DNA of 64,000 nt from Spirodela intermedia. Its lineage: Eukaryota > Streptophyta > Magnoliopsida > Alismatales > Araceae. Each line of letters begins with the position of its first letter. Within the stretch, counting starts at the first letter, position 1. The stretch lies in contig LR746275.1 in assembly GCA_902729315.2 (NCBI GenBank), forward strand, positions 2,636,501 to 2,700,500, read 5' to 3'. The translations under genes were made by a program, and so were the position numbers. Below are positions 50,873 through 62,757 of the stretch, one piece after another. The notes beneath the pieces were generated by a model that made no database searches, was not told where the DNA came from, and saw nothing but the letters and a program-made list of their open reading frames with translations.

Positions 50873-53605
50873 ATGAGTCACATGTCAACTGACAGTGACA
50901 ATGGCAGCGTGGCTTTGAAGCATCAATCTGAGTCAAATTCTATGGATGAAAGCAGCTCAGGAGGATCAATATCTGGAGGAGACGGAAATCTGAAGAAGGG
51001 GCCCTGGACCTCTGCTGAAGATGAAATTTTGTTGGACCATGTTAAAAAGCACGGTGAAGGGAATTGGAATGCTGTTCAAAAACATACTGGTCTATTGCGA
51101 TGTGGCAAAAGCTGTCGATTGCGGTGGACAAATCATCTGAGACCGAATTTAAAGAAAGGTCCTTTTTCTGAAGAGGAGGAGCAGCTGATTGTTGAGCTTC
51201 ATTTTAAAATGGGGAATAAATGGGCTAGGATTGCCACGCATGTAAGTCAAACTTCCCATTTCATATTTATTTCAAAACTAATATTTGTCATTTTTCACCA
51301 TTATTTTATTTTATGATGGAAGTGCCTGTCGCAGTGCGAGGAATGACTAATCAGTTGGAAAATCGAATGCTATTTAAGAGCGTGAAGAGTTAATCGATGA
51401 TCTTTAATATTTCCTTAATTGATCCCACAATATTTCGTGAAAAAATCATATATCTCGCGCTTCTCAGATGTTGAAATTTCAAGGCAATGGTTATTTTTCC
51501 CTTTGTCCTGTCGTCCCCAGGGACAGTAGCGCATATTAATTAGATTCTATATTGAGAGCATCTTGGCTATTGGCTGTTTGAAGCTTCACCCACCCCCTGC
51601 TAGATGTGAATGTGTGGCATTTGGAGGAGGGATAAGTAAAGAGAATAAAACCTGTATTTTCTAATTTGGTCTTGACCTTTTCAGGATCAGAAATATTGGT
51701 TCTGTAGCTTGAATCATCGACGGCTATTCCATCAGTCTGTACTCTTGACCTAGTGATAATCCTATCGGTCAGTCTATCGCATTCCTTTCACCCTGTTGTC
51801 ACAAGATTGAGGCATTTCGCGTCATGATAGGGATACATTTTTGCGTCTCTTATTCCTTGCAACTAAACTCCTCAAAAGGACCAGTTGGGGAAAGAAGGGT
51901 AAGCATAGGGAAAGAAGGACAATTAATCTCCTGGGTGGTTGCATTTTTGGCCTCCAACATGCAAGCATAGAGTGTCACTAGTAATTGAGCGTGTGATTAC
52001 ATTTCTAGATGTGAATTTGTGCATTATGCAATTATCATTACCACAGATTACTTGGTTCTCTAAGTTATGTTGAAATCTCATTGTTATTGATGTTGAAATC
52101 ATAGATAAAGGAGGTTCATGGATTTGAAATCATGTTGGAATTTTATTGATCTTTATTTTAACAAGCGTTGTATGATTTAGCATAGTTTCAAAGGCATTCT
52201 GATCTTTATGTTTCAAAATGATTTTCAGCATTAAATTCTGCGGTCTCATCAGATTTCTGCTCGTACGAATATGCTGTATTTTTTTATTTTTTTTATTTTT
52301 TTGTTATTCACGAATCTATTTTATCAGCATTATCTTCCCGCTGAATTCGGGTTTCTATTCGTGGTATTGTGCAATTTTCTGAGTCGCATGCTCATACTCT
52401 CCAGCTTCCCGGGAGAACTGACAACGAGATCAAGAACTTTTGGAACACCCGGTTAAAGAGGCGCCAACGGGCCGGCTTGCCTATTTACCCTCCCAACCTT
52501 ACTCAAACCAGGCAGGGAAATATGCAGACCAATGAGCTCTCGCAACAGCGAAGTCAGGGTTTCGGTGATTCTATATTTGAGAGGTTTAAAGTCAACTCGG
52601 AGTCTGTGCCATTTACATCCCAAGTTCTTGATAGTTCCTTCGGTAATATGCTTAATAACCAAGGGTTGGGATATCATACCAGCGGCTTCACAACCCAAGC
52701 AGGGGATCTTCTCAAGTATCTTCCAGGGTCAGAGACGGTCCTTCCCTTCGTTGACGCCAATGCCACCTACGGGACGCCCACATATGAGCAGTTTTCTTTA
52801 CAAGAAAGAATGTATCGGCCTCTGAGCAGGGACTTTCCTCATGATCCTGATCCTGGCCGAGGAAAGTCTGTGGCCCTAGCTGACGTGGAGCCCGGTTTAT
52901 CCGGCGTCTACCCAGTTGTCAACTTCTCTGCTTCCCAGACACAGAATGTGGCTGAGAAGTCGGAGCTCCCTTCACTCCAATATTCGGAACCTCTGCTCGG
53001 CAGTTGGCCCAGGTCTTCTTCAGCTTCTCTTGAGGTGCCAGATGACTATGTGGACTCTCCCGAGATGGTATCAACCCGAAACAACGGTCTTTTAGAAGAT
53101 CTGCTTCTCCAGGCAGAATTGACCTCTGGAAGAAATAGAGCAGCGGAGATGATCCCATATAATTCGACCACATCGCTCGTTGATCCGGTCAACGCTTGCA
53201 GGACCAACTTGGGGGGGCGCTCTGCTGACCCAATTTCTTCGTTTGACTCCTCGGCTGCTTCTCTTATGTCTCCACTCCTCCCCTCTACCAGCGAGAGCCC
53301 GTTGGATGGTGAGGAGTCTTCTTCCATTTTATTTTTTTTCTCTCTGTTTCTCCTCTGATCGTCACACCATGAATGCCCGGTTTTCTTCCCTTCCAGATTC
53401 GAATTTCAGGTCGGAAGTCAACGCCGGTGCAGTCCCTTTAGCTGTGCACGAGCCGGCTCAGCCTGATCCCTCCGATGGTGATGATTTTCTCCTCTCACTT
53501 CTGTGTGACGGCAACTCCAGAGATCACTTCTGCCTGGGGCCAGATGCCATGGACGCCTTCGACGAGAACAACCTTCCTCTGCCTCTGAACCTCCACCCCC
53601 GCTGA
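50873..53605 (+). CDS. GAMYB: GAMYB-type R2R3 MYB transcription factor, 493 aa
   Basis: GAMYB proteins are nuclear activators of gibberellin responses in aleurone and anther. Exons 50,873-51,241, 52,405-53,308 and 53,397-53,605 (369, 904, 209 nt) join in phase. R2 spans about residues 41-91 ([44 protein letters not shown]). R3 spans about 92-145 ([37 protein letters not shown]). These are followed by [12 protein letters not shown], the clade's post-MYB signature. All expected Trp positions are present, with the usual non-Trp residue at the start of R3. [11 protein letters not shown] box sits near the middle of exon 2. The C-terminus is acidic and Ser-rich. The intact miR159 site in exon 2 confirms the clade (MYB33/65/101). 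Confidence 0.95.
52961..52981 (+). promoter_or_regulatory. miR159 target site in GAMYB mRNA
   Basis: The 21 bases cggagctcccttcactccaa plus t encode ELPSLQY in frame. They match the conserved plant GAMYB target form (TGGAGCTCCCTTCANTCCAAT), with the cleavage-region bases kept. miR159 cleavage of GAMYB transcripts is well established; pairing here is inferred from the sequence. Confidence 0.9.
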
Positions 53606-54068
53606 ATCTGTGGGATTTCAAGGCCCGAACATCGAAAGTGCCCTGTGCTTCCTCGTTTTTCTCCCTGCGGATTAGCTTCTACTCCTTTTCTTTCTCCTGC
53701 ACTGCGATTGATTCGCCTGGACTTGATTCCTTGTTTGATTGTTGTTCAGTAGGGGTCTGGGTCTTGTCCAGGGCACTGCATGTCTCCATCTTCTTCGTTT
53801 CTCTGTATGGGTTCTTCTTCTTGCTCATGAATGAAATAACTAGGGTTTTGATTTCTACATTCGGATTTTTCTAACCCAGAACAGAGTGGCGGCCTTCAGA
53901 GCTCGAAGGATGTACGGATGTGGCAGGGCTGGGTTCCTTCCGGTCTTGGCCGGCGATGCAACCAGCAAAACTATCTGAAGGATTAACCCTGGAGAACAAG
54001 CTCTTTTTTTTTTCTTTTTTTTTTCTTTTTTTTTTGACTGCTCTAGCTCTTTTGAAAGATGGTGCTGA
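53606..54068 (+). other. GAMYB 3' UTR and intergenic DNA
   Basis: The presumed 3' UTR runs to about 53,870, with an aatgaaataa polyadenylation-type signal at 53,829. A T-rich stretch at 54,004-54,034 follows. No gene is seen. Confidence 0.45.
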
Positions 54069-54069
54069 A

Positions 54070-54140
54070 TGGGCTTTATGGGCTTTATGGGCTTTATGGG
54101 CTTTATGGGCTTTATGGGCTTTATGGGCTTATGGGCTTCT
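54070..54140 (+). repeat. 9-bp microsatellite (TGGGCTTTA)n
   Basis: Six perfect 9-bp units are followed by two imperfect ones, giving eight TGGGCT hexamers. TGGGCT is the site II (TGGGCY) core bound by TCP factors. The period is a multiple of three, which creates Ala-Leu-Trp and Lys-Pro-Ile repeat frames on the two strands. These are not genes. Confidence 0.9.
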
Positions 54141-54295
54141 GGACTGGTTAGTCGGGGCTCGAGCATTAGAGGGCTGTGTGGGGTTACACGAATCTATTAT
54201 TAGTCTGTAGTCGGGATGATCGCAGGATTTAGAAGAGCAAGTGCGTAGGGGTTGGCTAAATCTTAGGCACGCTTCCTTGGTTAGTCGCCATTAAG

Positions 54296-54300
<5 letters not shown>

Positions 54301-54351
<51 letters not shown>

Positions 54352-54352
54352 C
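54301..54352 (+). repeat. (CT)n microsatellite
   Basis: About 52 bp of CT with a single interruption, upstream of the VPS38 leader. Confidence 0.95.
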
Positions 54353-54691
54353 CGGTTAGGGCTATTGAAGTTGCCAAGTAAGCTGCCCAAAATATGATCA
54401 CTTGCGCTTTGCCTCGCTTGGCTTCGCTTAATATGGACAGCGCAGCATATGTATATTTTCATAAAAACCCAAGAAAGATAAAGTATCTATTCATAATACC
54501 ATGTTTGTATTATATTACGAGAACGAATGTAGGGGGGGAGGTGTAAGAGGAGGCAGAAAGGAAGAACGAGGGACTGCTACCGGCTTTCTCGTTCTCCGCC
54601 GGAGGGGGAGATCCTCGCTCCACCGGGGCACCGCCGGGCTTCCTCCGTCCACGGGAATTTCCGAGCTGGGTTCGGCCGTAGATCGCCGCCG

Positions 54692-54799
54692 ATGAGCCGG
54701 GAGAAGCGGAGTTCCCTTGCGGGCTTCTGGAGATATGGGACCATCCGGCGAACGGTTCCCAAGTCCGCGGCCAAGACGCATCGGATCTCGGAGCAATGA
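54692..54799 (+). CDS. uORF overlapping the VPS38 start codon, 35 aa
   Basis: ATG at 54,692 opens 35 codons ([16 protein letters not shown] ... RISEQ) and stops at TGA 54,797-54,799, so the stop overlaps the main ATG as ATGA. The peptide is basic. Overlapping uORFs of this kind usually reduce main-ORF translation or allow termination-reinitiation. That it is translated is inferred; I know of no conserved peptide uORF of this sequence. Confidence 0.4.
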   Translation: MSREKRSSLAGFWRYGTIRRTVPKSAAKTHRISEQ

Positions 54800-57700
54800 T
54801 GGTGGCGTCGCGGACGGATCCTAGTGGTGAGGAGGGGGCGGGGTGTTCCGACTCCGGGTTGAAGGTCATCGAGTGGGAGGACCTGCAGCAGGAGCTCGCC
54901 CGCCTGTGGAGCCTTTCCTCTGCTCTCAGGAAGGCCAAGGAGAGGAAGGAGGCTTTGGCGCTGAAGCTGGAATCGGTCATTAAGGTATAAGCCGAACGGA
55001 TTCGCGGGCGGGTTCAGGGATTTTGGCGCCCGCCTGACTCCTCTGATCCTCGGTTTCGGTCATTGAAAATTTCAAGTCTGGGGACCGAAATTCGACTCCT
55101 CTTGCTTCCTCGTCGCCTTTTGAGTCGAGCTTCATCTGCTTTAATCCTTCGGTGCGAATAAACTGGTAATTGGGTGTTACCTTCTTTTTTTCGTATAAAG
55201 TTTTTGAACATTTTTTCACTCCTGGAGGATCTACTATCCGACACGTCGGTGATCTGTGCTCGATCCTCTCGCAGTGTGGTAGAAAATCGAATTTCCGTAA
55301 TCCAGGTACGTGAAAATTGGAGCCAAAGAACTGCAGTCACGCTGCGCGCTGATTTTTAAGAATCGGATTTTGTATCATGTTTGATGCTGATGTTGTTTTA
55401 TATCCTCTACGAAGTGGTGCTCAGAGAAGCATCTGTACCCGGGCTTTCTGCCACCTTTCCTTCTTGTTTTTTCTCCTCTTCATAACACCGTGATGTGTTT
55501 GGTGACAGGAAAGAAATGAATATCTAAATCAATCCAATGAAATAGAAGAGAAGAGGCAGAAACTGGAAGATCGGAAACTAGTGATGGGTGATCTTCTCCT
55601 GCGTTCAAAAAGGAGTTCAGACCATGCCAAAATCCAAAGGGATCTACTTTGCAATAATATCAGAAGTCTGCTGTTTGCTAGCAAGAGTCTCTCCGGTGCC
55701 CATCAACAAATGCAGGTAGGTGGATGTTACTGGCGTTATTTTCATATATATTGCAAAAACATGCTCTATTGAAACATTTTTTATTTATCCGTAGTATGAA
55801 TAACACAATTGTATTAGCCAGTTTGCACTTCTGAATATATATATTTTTCTTCATTACATTGTTTTTTTGTTTAGCTATGATCATGTTCGTTTATATATCT
55901 CCCTTTGAGAAGCAAGACGTTTTAATGAGTGCTTGTGTTTTTAGATGATTACCCGTAAATTATCACATCAAAAATGCTTATCCATCAACTTGAGTCAACC
56001 AGTAATATAACGAACTTTTTTGTCAATGATTATCGGCTTAGTCTTATGATTGTTGCCAACCTTCTATAAGATTTCGTCATGTTAAAAGCCTTCATCGTAT
56101 TTTTAGCTTACTGAAGCAAGAGGATCACCTTCAAATTGGACGTGGTGAGGGAGGTTTGACCCCCCTAAAATCCAAATTCATGGTTATCATTGGAGAGGTG
56201 ATCCCAGAGTGTATTGTAAGATTGATGACTTTTTTAATGGAATTTCTTTCCTTTTTTAAAGGAAAAGTTTTTCATGGCTGGTTACCCCATAAAATGCAAA
56301 TCTGCAGTTATCATGCGGATCAGTGGACTGACAGCTGTGTCGTATGAACCTTTTTCTTCTGTAATTAAGGAATTTCTTTCTTTAGAGAAAAGGATTATCA
56401 GGATTATATTAATTACCTGACATTGTTCAAAAGGAACTTTTTCTTCAAGATTTTCAGCTCTTATTTATTGTTAATTTATCTGGTTAGAAGTGCTAGGGAT
56501 CAAACGAACTAATCTTCTTGATTCTGATACACATGGCTTCTGTCTGTACCATGGTTTTCTCTATTTCAAAAAAATATATATTATTTTCTGCTTTTGACTA
56601 TAAACTTTCCTCTCAATAGTTCTGAGATTTCTTCGTTAATTACATACCCTATGGTTGTGTAAGAATTGATGGGAAGAAATCAGTTCAGAAATTACCTTTA
56701 AGCTAAAAGTAGGACTTTATTGCGGTAAATCCTTAGACTATTCCATAATGCTACGTTTAGTGTTTCTAATGTTCTCTAAAAGGTTAAAGATATCATCAAC
56801 ACATCTTCTGATGACTTCTCTTCGAGCTCCTGATGATTTGACAAATGTGGAGAATGGCTCAGACCCTGTCGTATGGAGGCTGTTAATGATGTGTTGAGTA
56901 GTATGGCGAGAACAGGGTAGAGAATTTTCATATGGACAATGGGTCTTCCATCGAGCTGCTGTGTTATTACAGGCAGTAAAATAGCCGTTTTCTTTTATTC
57001 CTTAGGATCCAGGTGAGGAACTTTGAGGAATGAGAGTGATACTATCTAAATGGTGCTAGAGTGAAGTTCTTTAACCTTGTTTTTTGCCTTTTCTTAGCCA
57101 TTTTTCAATTAACATAGAATATACAGGAGCTTGATTATCATGTTCTCTGAGTATTACTTATTTCTTTAATCATTCGTTTATTCTGCGACTTAAACAGTCC
57201 AGAATATTAAATTTTTTGTCGCGAAGTTCTTTAGGTGCCTTAATTCTCATAAATTTTCATAGATTCACATGTTGATCTCCAGTATTAAATAATAAATTAC
57301 TGATGCAAATGATGGAGGCAGTCAATGGCCACGCGTTGACTATTCAACTGCTAGCGCAGGAGGCAAATAGGTTGTTAGCTGGGCAAAGAGGCCATGGACA
57401 TCTTCGCAACCTGCAGAGAATGGTTCATGCGAGGCAACAGTACATGGTGGCACAAGTTTCAGCCATTTATCCTGTGATGGAATCAATGAAGCAATCATCT
57501 CGAGAGATCTTTGATGCGAACAGCAGCAAATCAAGTATTCCTTTCTCACTGTATATCTATATATCCATCTATTATTTTTTCTACCTTTTTTTTTCTCTTT
57601 CTTATTTCAAATCCTAAAAATGAAGAACAAAATTTTACATAAATTTAGCTTCAAGTCTCAGAGACTTTGAGTATGGATTTGGGTATTGGTAAACTTTTTT

Positions 57701-59208
57701 TTCCCCAAATCAGATCTTATATTTTTTTGAATAAGGAAATTTTCGTGTGAAAACATATATAATATACTTTAAAAAATATAAATTCGTGAGATTTGACATG
57801 CAAAATTAATCCAGTATGTGGTAGAATTTCCTCTTAAATAACTTCCATCATGTCAAGTAACATCATCTATGCCTCTGAGTTGACTTTTTTTTATTATTTC
57901 TTCATCGGTCAAATCCTGACGCTATCCATAAAATCCCCTTGTTTTATGAAATCTCGAGCTATCTAATGAGAGAGATGGGAATTTTCAGGAGATCGTGCCG
58001 GCTCGCCTCCCTCAGATGCATCAAGATCCTCTCAGAGGTCGTCCTCACTTTCCATCTTAGGCCTGCAACTACCCAGTACCTTTCTAAAGAAAACGAGCTT
58101 CTTTCCCGATAAAAAGGAGCTCCAGAGGTCTGCAACTGCTCTGGGTTACATTGCTCATGTGAGTCCCTAAAATAGCAATTCCATCATACACGCTCACATA
58201 TTATCAGGCAAGCAGATTGGATGAGCTTCTTTCAGACAATGCTTCTTATTATTGATTGGGCCTTTTTCAGGCAGTTTTGCTCATTGCTGCTTACCTAGAC
58301 GTGCCCTTGCGGTACCCTTTGAGATTTGGCGGCTCGCGCTCATATGTTCATGATTACGCTCCTTCTATTGAGCCCACATCACCCAGCTTGGCCTACAATC
58401 CCACATCAAGCGCCGCCCCAAAGCCCATGGAGTTTCCTCTCTTCTTGGAGGGCCAGGACAGCACGAGAGCAGCTTACGCCGTGTTCTTGCTGAACAAGGT
58501 TAGTTCTTCTGACGATAATCGCAAGAGAAAATTTCTGCTCATTTTGATTGTTTTCTTCGTTTATTTAAATTTTTTAGGCTTATGAGCAGTAATGGTGCTC
58601 ATTTGTATAGTTAGCGACTGGTGGTCCTAGAGAGAGAGAGAGAGAGAGGGATTGATGGATGCTGATAGTTTTGGTTTGACCCCTTGGTAAAAAGGGCCAC
58701 TGAGACGTTGACAATTGTCTCTGTAGTAAGTTCTGGATCACTGAGTCAACGCTGCCAATAGGTCGTCTGGGTCAATTCATCCTGTTGTCCTTTAAACCAG
58801 GGGTGCCCAGTCTATATTTTACTAGACCCATGAGCCATAAATTTTAACGGAGCCATCTGATGCTCCCCATTCTCCGTTAATACCCCCCATCACTAGAAAC
58901 TTCTTTCATTGTTCATCTCTGACTCCGATTTTCATCTGAGATTTACAGAGATCCCTATGAAGGGATTTGGTCAGACTCTCTCTCTCTCTCTCTCTCCTTC
59001 TCTCTCTTTCTATATATATCTATATATATAGATATCTCTTTCTCTCTCTTCTCTCTCTCTCTCTGTGTTCATGTTTGTGTGTGGTGCGCAGGACATAGAG
59101 CAGCTTCTCAATGGCATCGGAGAGGAAAGCCTGGGGCCGAGACACGTCTTACCCAACCTCAGGGAGCTGATGAGGATCGTTCAGGCCGGGGAGTACATAG
59201 ATATGTGA
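54796..59208 (+). CDS. VPS38: VPS38 / UVRAG-like subunit of the class III PI3-kinase complex, 361 aa
   Basis: VPS38 (UVRAG homolog) is a subunit of PI3K complex II with VPS34, VPS15 and ATG6, acting in endosomal sorting. Six exons join in phase: 54,796-54,984, 55,509-55,715, 57,360-57,534, 57,989-58,158, 58,271-58,498 and 59,092-59,208 (189, 207, 175, 170, 228, 117 nt). Residues about 25-110 form a charged coiled coil ([35 protein letters not shown]). Later blocks are [82 protein letters not shown] and [14 protein letters not shown], all hallmarks of the plant family. For exon 3 the acceptor at 57,359 was chosen over an earlier AG because it gives the conserved [10 protein letters not shown] junction. 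Confidence 0.92.
58976..59064 (+). repeat. CT/TA-rich tract in the last VPS38 intron
   Basis: CT runs surrounding a tatatatatc palindrome-like stretch lie just upstream of the exon 6 acceptor at 59,091. They act at least as its polypyrimidine tract. Confidence 0.85.
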
Positions 59209-60676
59209 TTCGCTTCCTTCTCCGTTGACTCTGCCTTGGTGAGTATTTTTACAGGGCAGATTTGTAATTTCTGTGGAAAGAGGGTCCCTACTGGAAAAAA
59301 GCATCAAAACCCACTGTTTCTTGGGTTCGATCTCTGCCGTACGATCGGCGAGTTGTAACCGGTCCATCACCGAAGAAGTGATTAATTGGATTTTTTTTGG
59401 CCTTTATTGGAATTATCCCCAGAATATTGAATGTCAACGAGGGAAATTTGCGAGAAAACCCTCACGTAAGGATTTTTTTTTTTTCTTCGCGGGAATATGT
59501 CCACGTCGCCGCCCTAGATGTCGCCACGTTTCTAGCTCGTCTGGTATAGAAGAGGAAGAGCGTTTCCGAGGAAAAAGGAAAGTCGTGTGTGGAGGAAGAG
59601 AGAGAGAGAGAGAGAGAGAGAGGAGGTATGAAACCCTGATTCTTCTGCGACGAGCTGATTCCTCGGCTAGTTGCTCTTCCTCTGGGGGTGGTGGGCTTCT
59701 TCCTGGTTCCAATTCTTCCGGCATTGATGGCGCTTCTTCTCGAGGAAGGGGGGAAGGGGTGCTGAAGCATCTTCGCGTGGCCGCTTCCGGCAAGGAGGTC
59801 GATGCTCTTTGCCTCGGGGGGGGGGGGGGGGTCAGAGCGCCAGCGATCGTCGGCGGTGATTTGGGAGTCCTGTTTTTGGACTCGTGCTCCGTCGGCCGGT
59901 TTCCTGATCCCGTTTTTGGAAATCGGAGGGGTGATTCTCGGAAGGTAGGAGGATTGTCCGCGTAATTTTCTTTCTTCCTTCTCAGGGTGGAGCTCCTGAT
60001 CTGGGGCGACCATTAAGTAACAGAGTTGAATCTCTTGTTCAGGAGTCGTCGTCGTTCTTCGGAGGGATCGAGCTGGCGTTCTCTAGGTGGAAGTCGCCGG
60101 GAGGCCTGAGGGATTCGTCATCCACAGGTAGGGTTTTGGCTTCGATTCGCATCGGTCTGCAACTTTTTTGTTCTGCTGTTCATCTTCCGATATGGATTTG
60201 TTTCCTCATTCCCGATGGAATGAATATATTATTTTGTAATCAATAATCGGGAGGTCCTTCTCGACTTGGGATCGAACCAGGAGTAACTACCGGCGATTAG
60301 AGCGGGTAGATCTGAAACCGTCGATCTCAGAAGAAAACCCTCATGATCCGAGGATTTGTGGATGAATCTCTTCTCTATTCGTCCTGTTCTCAGTACAATC
60401 TTCAAGATGGTACGGAGAACAGGATGAATCTCTTCTCTATTCCTGTCTTCTTCCTGATCGTCTTGATCGCCCTGCAGCTTGACCCGCACCGCCGGCGGCG
60501 GAGGAGCCCTCCAAGATTTCTCTGCAATTCCAGCGTTCGTCCGTCCACCTCTCCCGGCATGTCTTCCATCTGATCCCATTCAAAACCCTAGAGAACAGAG
60601 AATTCGACCTCGTCGCAACCTCCACCGGATTTCCCTCTCCTCTTCTCGTTCAGAGCTCTCTGCAACTTCTCCGAAC
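59209..60676 (+). other. VPS38 3' UTR, then the F-box leader or an unidentified spliceable frame
   Basis: One frame is open from about 59,640 to 59,944 and can be spliced (GTAGG donor, TTCTCAG acceptor at 59,985) to 59,986-60,127. The second part (NRVESLVQESSSFFGGIEL, FSRWKSPGGLRD) looks strongly protein-like and ends at another donor. However, no in-frame ATG is present and a run of about 16 G at 59,817-59,832 lies inside. I do not recognise a family. It may be the 5' leader of the F-box gene, a relic, or a gene whose start lies in another frame. The stretch 60,130-60,676 includes a duplicated gatgaatctcttctctattc phrase (60,361 and 60,423). Confidence 0.35.
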
Positions 60677-61768
60677 ATGGCCCGCATCCATGCCGATCCA
60701 TTCCTCTTCCCCGATCAGTTCGACAGAATCCCCGATTCCATCGTCCTTATCGTCCTCAACAAGGTCTCCGACGTCCGCTCCCTCGGCCAGTGCAGGGCTG
60801 TGTGCAGGCGCTTCAACGCCCTCGTCCCCCTCGTCCAGGACCTCTACGTCAAGATCGACCGGGTGGTCGCCGTCGACGGCGACGGCGACGATGCCCTCAA
60901 CTCCTCTTCCTCCTCCTCCTCCTCCTTTTCCTCCTCTCTGAAACCCTGCAACTTCCTCTCCCACATCCTGAAGCTCGTCATCCTCTCCATCCTCAAGCCC
61001 TTCCACAGCCTCAGGACCTCCAACCTCGGCCTCAAGCCCCTCCTCCCTCAGCTGGCTCACCATTCCCCGGCCCAGGTCCTCCGCAGCTTCTCCGACGTCA
61101 GGAACCTCCTCATCGAGCTCCCCGCCGGCGACGTCGCCACCGACGACGGCGTTCTCCTCCGGTGGCGCGCCGAGTTCGGCAGCTCCCTCCACAGCTGCGT
61201 CATCCTCGGCGGCACCCGCCTCCGCCACGCCGCCGCTACCTCTGGCGACGAGGAAGGAGAAGAAGATGAAGAAGACGACGGCAGCATCCCCGATTCCTTC
61301 TACACGAACGGCGGGCTGAAGCTGCGGGTAGTGTGGACGATAAGCTCCCTCATCGCCGCCTCCACGAGGCACTATCTTCTCCGGCAGATCATCAAGGAGC
61401 ACCCGAATCTGAGGAGCCTGGTTGTGATCGATGCAGAAGGTCAGGGAACGCTGACCATGGAGGAGGAGCAACTGAGGGAGTTCAGAGAGCGGCCATTGGA
61501 AGCCTCTGCTTCTGCTAACAGGACTCAGGTGCCCGCTTCTCTCCTCAAGCTCAGGTACGCCTCCTACTTGGAGCTCCCCGGCGGCATGGCCATGCAGGGA
61601 GCCACCCTGGTGGCGATCAGGCCCTCGCCGGACGGCGGCGGCGGCGGCGCCGCCGCCAGGAGAGGGGGCGAGTCCTTCATCTCTCGGGCCTTCGACGGCC
61701 CCCTCGCAGCCGCTGTCAGGGCTCTCATCAGGAGGCGTATTTATCTGCTGGAGATGAACAGCTTCTGA
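60677..61768 (+). CDS. AUF1: AUF1/AUF2-type F-box protein, 363 aa
   Basis: AUF proteins are F-box subunits of SCF ubiquitin ligases, linked in Arabidopsis to auxin transport and cytokinin response. The gene is intronless, with ATG at 60,677. The frame is open further upstream, but there is no earlier suitable ATG. The F-box is at about residues 12-50 (FDRIPDSIVLIVLNKVSDVR, RCRAV-like CRAVCRRFNALVP). Family blocks follow: LKPLLPQLAHHSPAQVLRSF, VRNLLIELPAGDV, RWRAEFGSSLHSCVIL, LRVVWTISSLIAASTRHYLL, IIKEHPNLRSLVV, ATLVAIRPS and the C-terminal RRIYLLEMNSF. Ser-rich (about 75-90) and Glu/Asp-rich (about 195-210) insertions and a Gly run near residue 320 make it somewhat longer than the Arabidopsis forms as I recall them. 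Confidence 0.9.
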   Translation: MARIHADPFLFPDQFDRIPDSIVLIVLNKVSDVRSLGQCRAVCRRFNALVPLVQDLYVKIDRVVAVDGDGDDALNSSSSSSSSFSSSLKPCNFLSHILKLVILSILKPFHSLRTSNLGLKPLLPQLAHHSPAQVLRSFSDVRNLLIELPAGDVATDDGVLLRWRAEFGSSLHSCVILGGTRLRHAAATSGDEEGEEDEEDDGSIPDSFYTNGGLKLRVVWTISSLIAASTRHYLLRQIIKEHPNLRSLVVIDAEGQGTLTMEEEQLREFRERPLEASASANRTQVPASLLKLRYASYLELPGGMAMQGATLVAIRPSPDGGGGGAAARRGGESFISRAFDGPLAAAVRALIRRRIYLLEMNSF

Positions 61769-62757
61769 AAGATCTTCACCCTCCTCCTATGGTAAGTAAC
61801 TAAGTAAGCAAGCAAGCCGGCCTTTCGACCAAGATAGATCCCTCTTCTGGGTTGACCTGTCAGCGCCGCCACTCGGCTCCTGTTTTCCACGACCCCCTGT
61901 TGTTGTCCTTCTTGCACGGGAATGAATAAATCTCTGGGCTTTATTTTACTGACGGTTATGTCACGAAAATGGATCTCCAGCAGCAGAAGAGCACAATCCA
62001 AATATGGGAGTTGACTTTCTGTCGGAATCTCCCCTCCATGTCTCTCCCTCGAGTTGGGTTTGAAACGGATCTGTGCAGGAAAAAAGAAGCTCCAGAAATG
62101 GAAACAATCCAGAGAAGAAGATCCAGACTAGGCGACCCGGTGAATCCCATCTATGGCTCTCCCTCGAGTAGTGATCCAAAAATGGAGTCTTTCGGCAGGA
62201 AGATGCCGACGTGAGGCAGAGATGGAGGGGTCAAACGGGCACGAGCTTTACGCTGTCAGAATTGTTTAGATACGTTGACCTACCTAAACACGGGGCAGTG
62301 AGTAGGGTCAAACAGGCGGCGGCTGCGCCAATCTTAACACGGGGTTCGGTCACCTACCTGTGTCTACAGGGCTGTTGACCTCCGCCGCCACACATCAACT
62401 GCGAACCAACCAGAGATGATTCAATGCGGGCGCCGAACCACCACCGGTGGAGCTCCCCTTGGTCAACATTGACCGGCAGTTGGACACCGTCGACGGGCAG
62501 CCGATTCCCTCTTCATGCCTTTTATTTTTTAAAAATAAATATGCTGCTCATAATTAAAGCGTTTCATCGTCAAATCATACCACAATTTTGGGGGATCTTT
62601 TTTATATATATAATATAAAAAACACGGCTGCCTTTTATTTTGCAATAAATATATTTTTAAAATCTTCTAATAAAATGCATAATTAATAAAAAATAGACTT
62701 AATAACACGTCGGTGAGCCTAATAATCGGGGGAATTATGCCCATTTCTCGCCTCGTA

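Noticed and set aside
53855-54210. Frames with Lys-Pro-Ile and Ala-Leu-Trp repeats
   Set aside because: Produced by the 9-bp TGGGCTTTA microsatellite, whose period keeps frames open.
57303-57359. Earlier start for VPS38 exon 3
   Set aside because: An AG at 57,317 also keeps phase, but it inserts 14 residues absent from the remembered family alignment. The acceptor at 57,359 gives the conserved junction.
60479-60676. N-terminal extension of the F-box protein
   Set aside because: The open frame lacks an ATG upstream and the conserved family sequence starts just after the ATG at 60,677.
60650-61471. A 273-codon minus-strand open frame opposite the F-box gene
   Set aside because: Antisense of a GC-rich exon, Gly/Glu-rich composition, no family resemblance.
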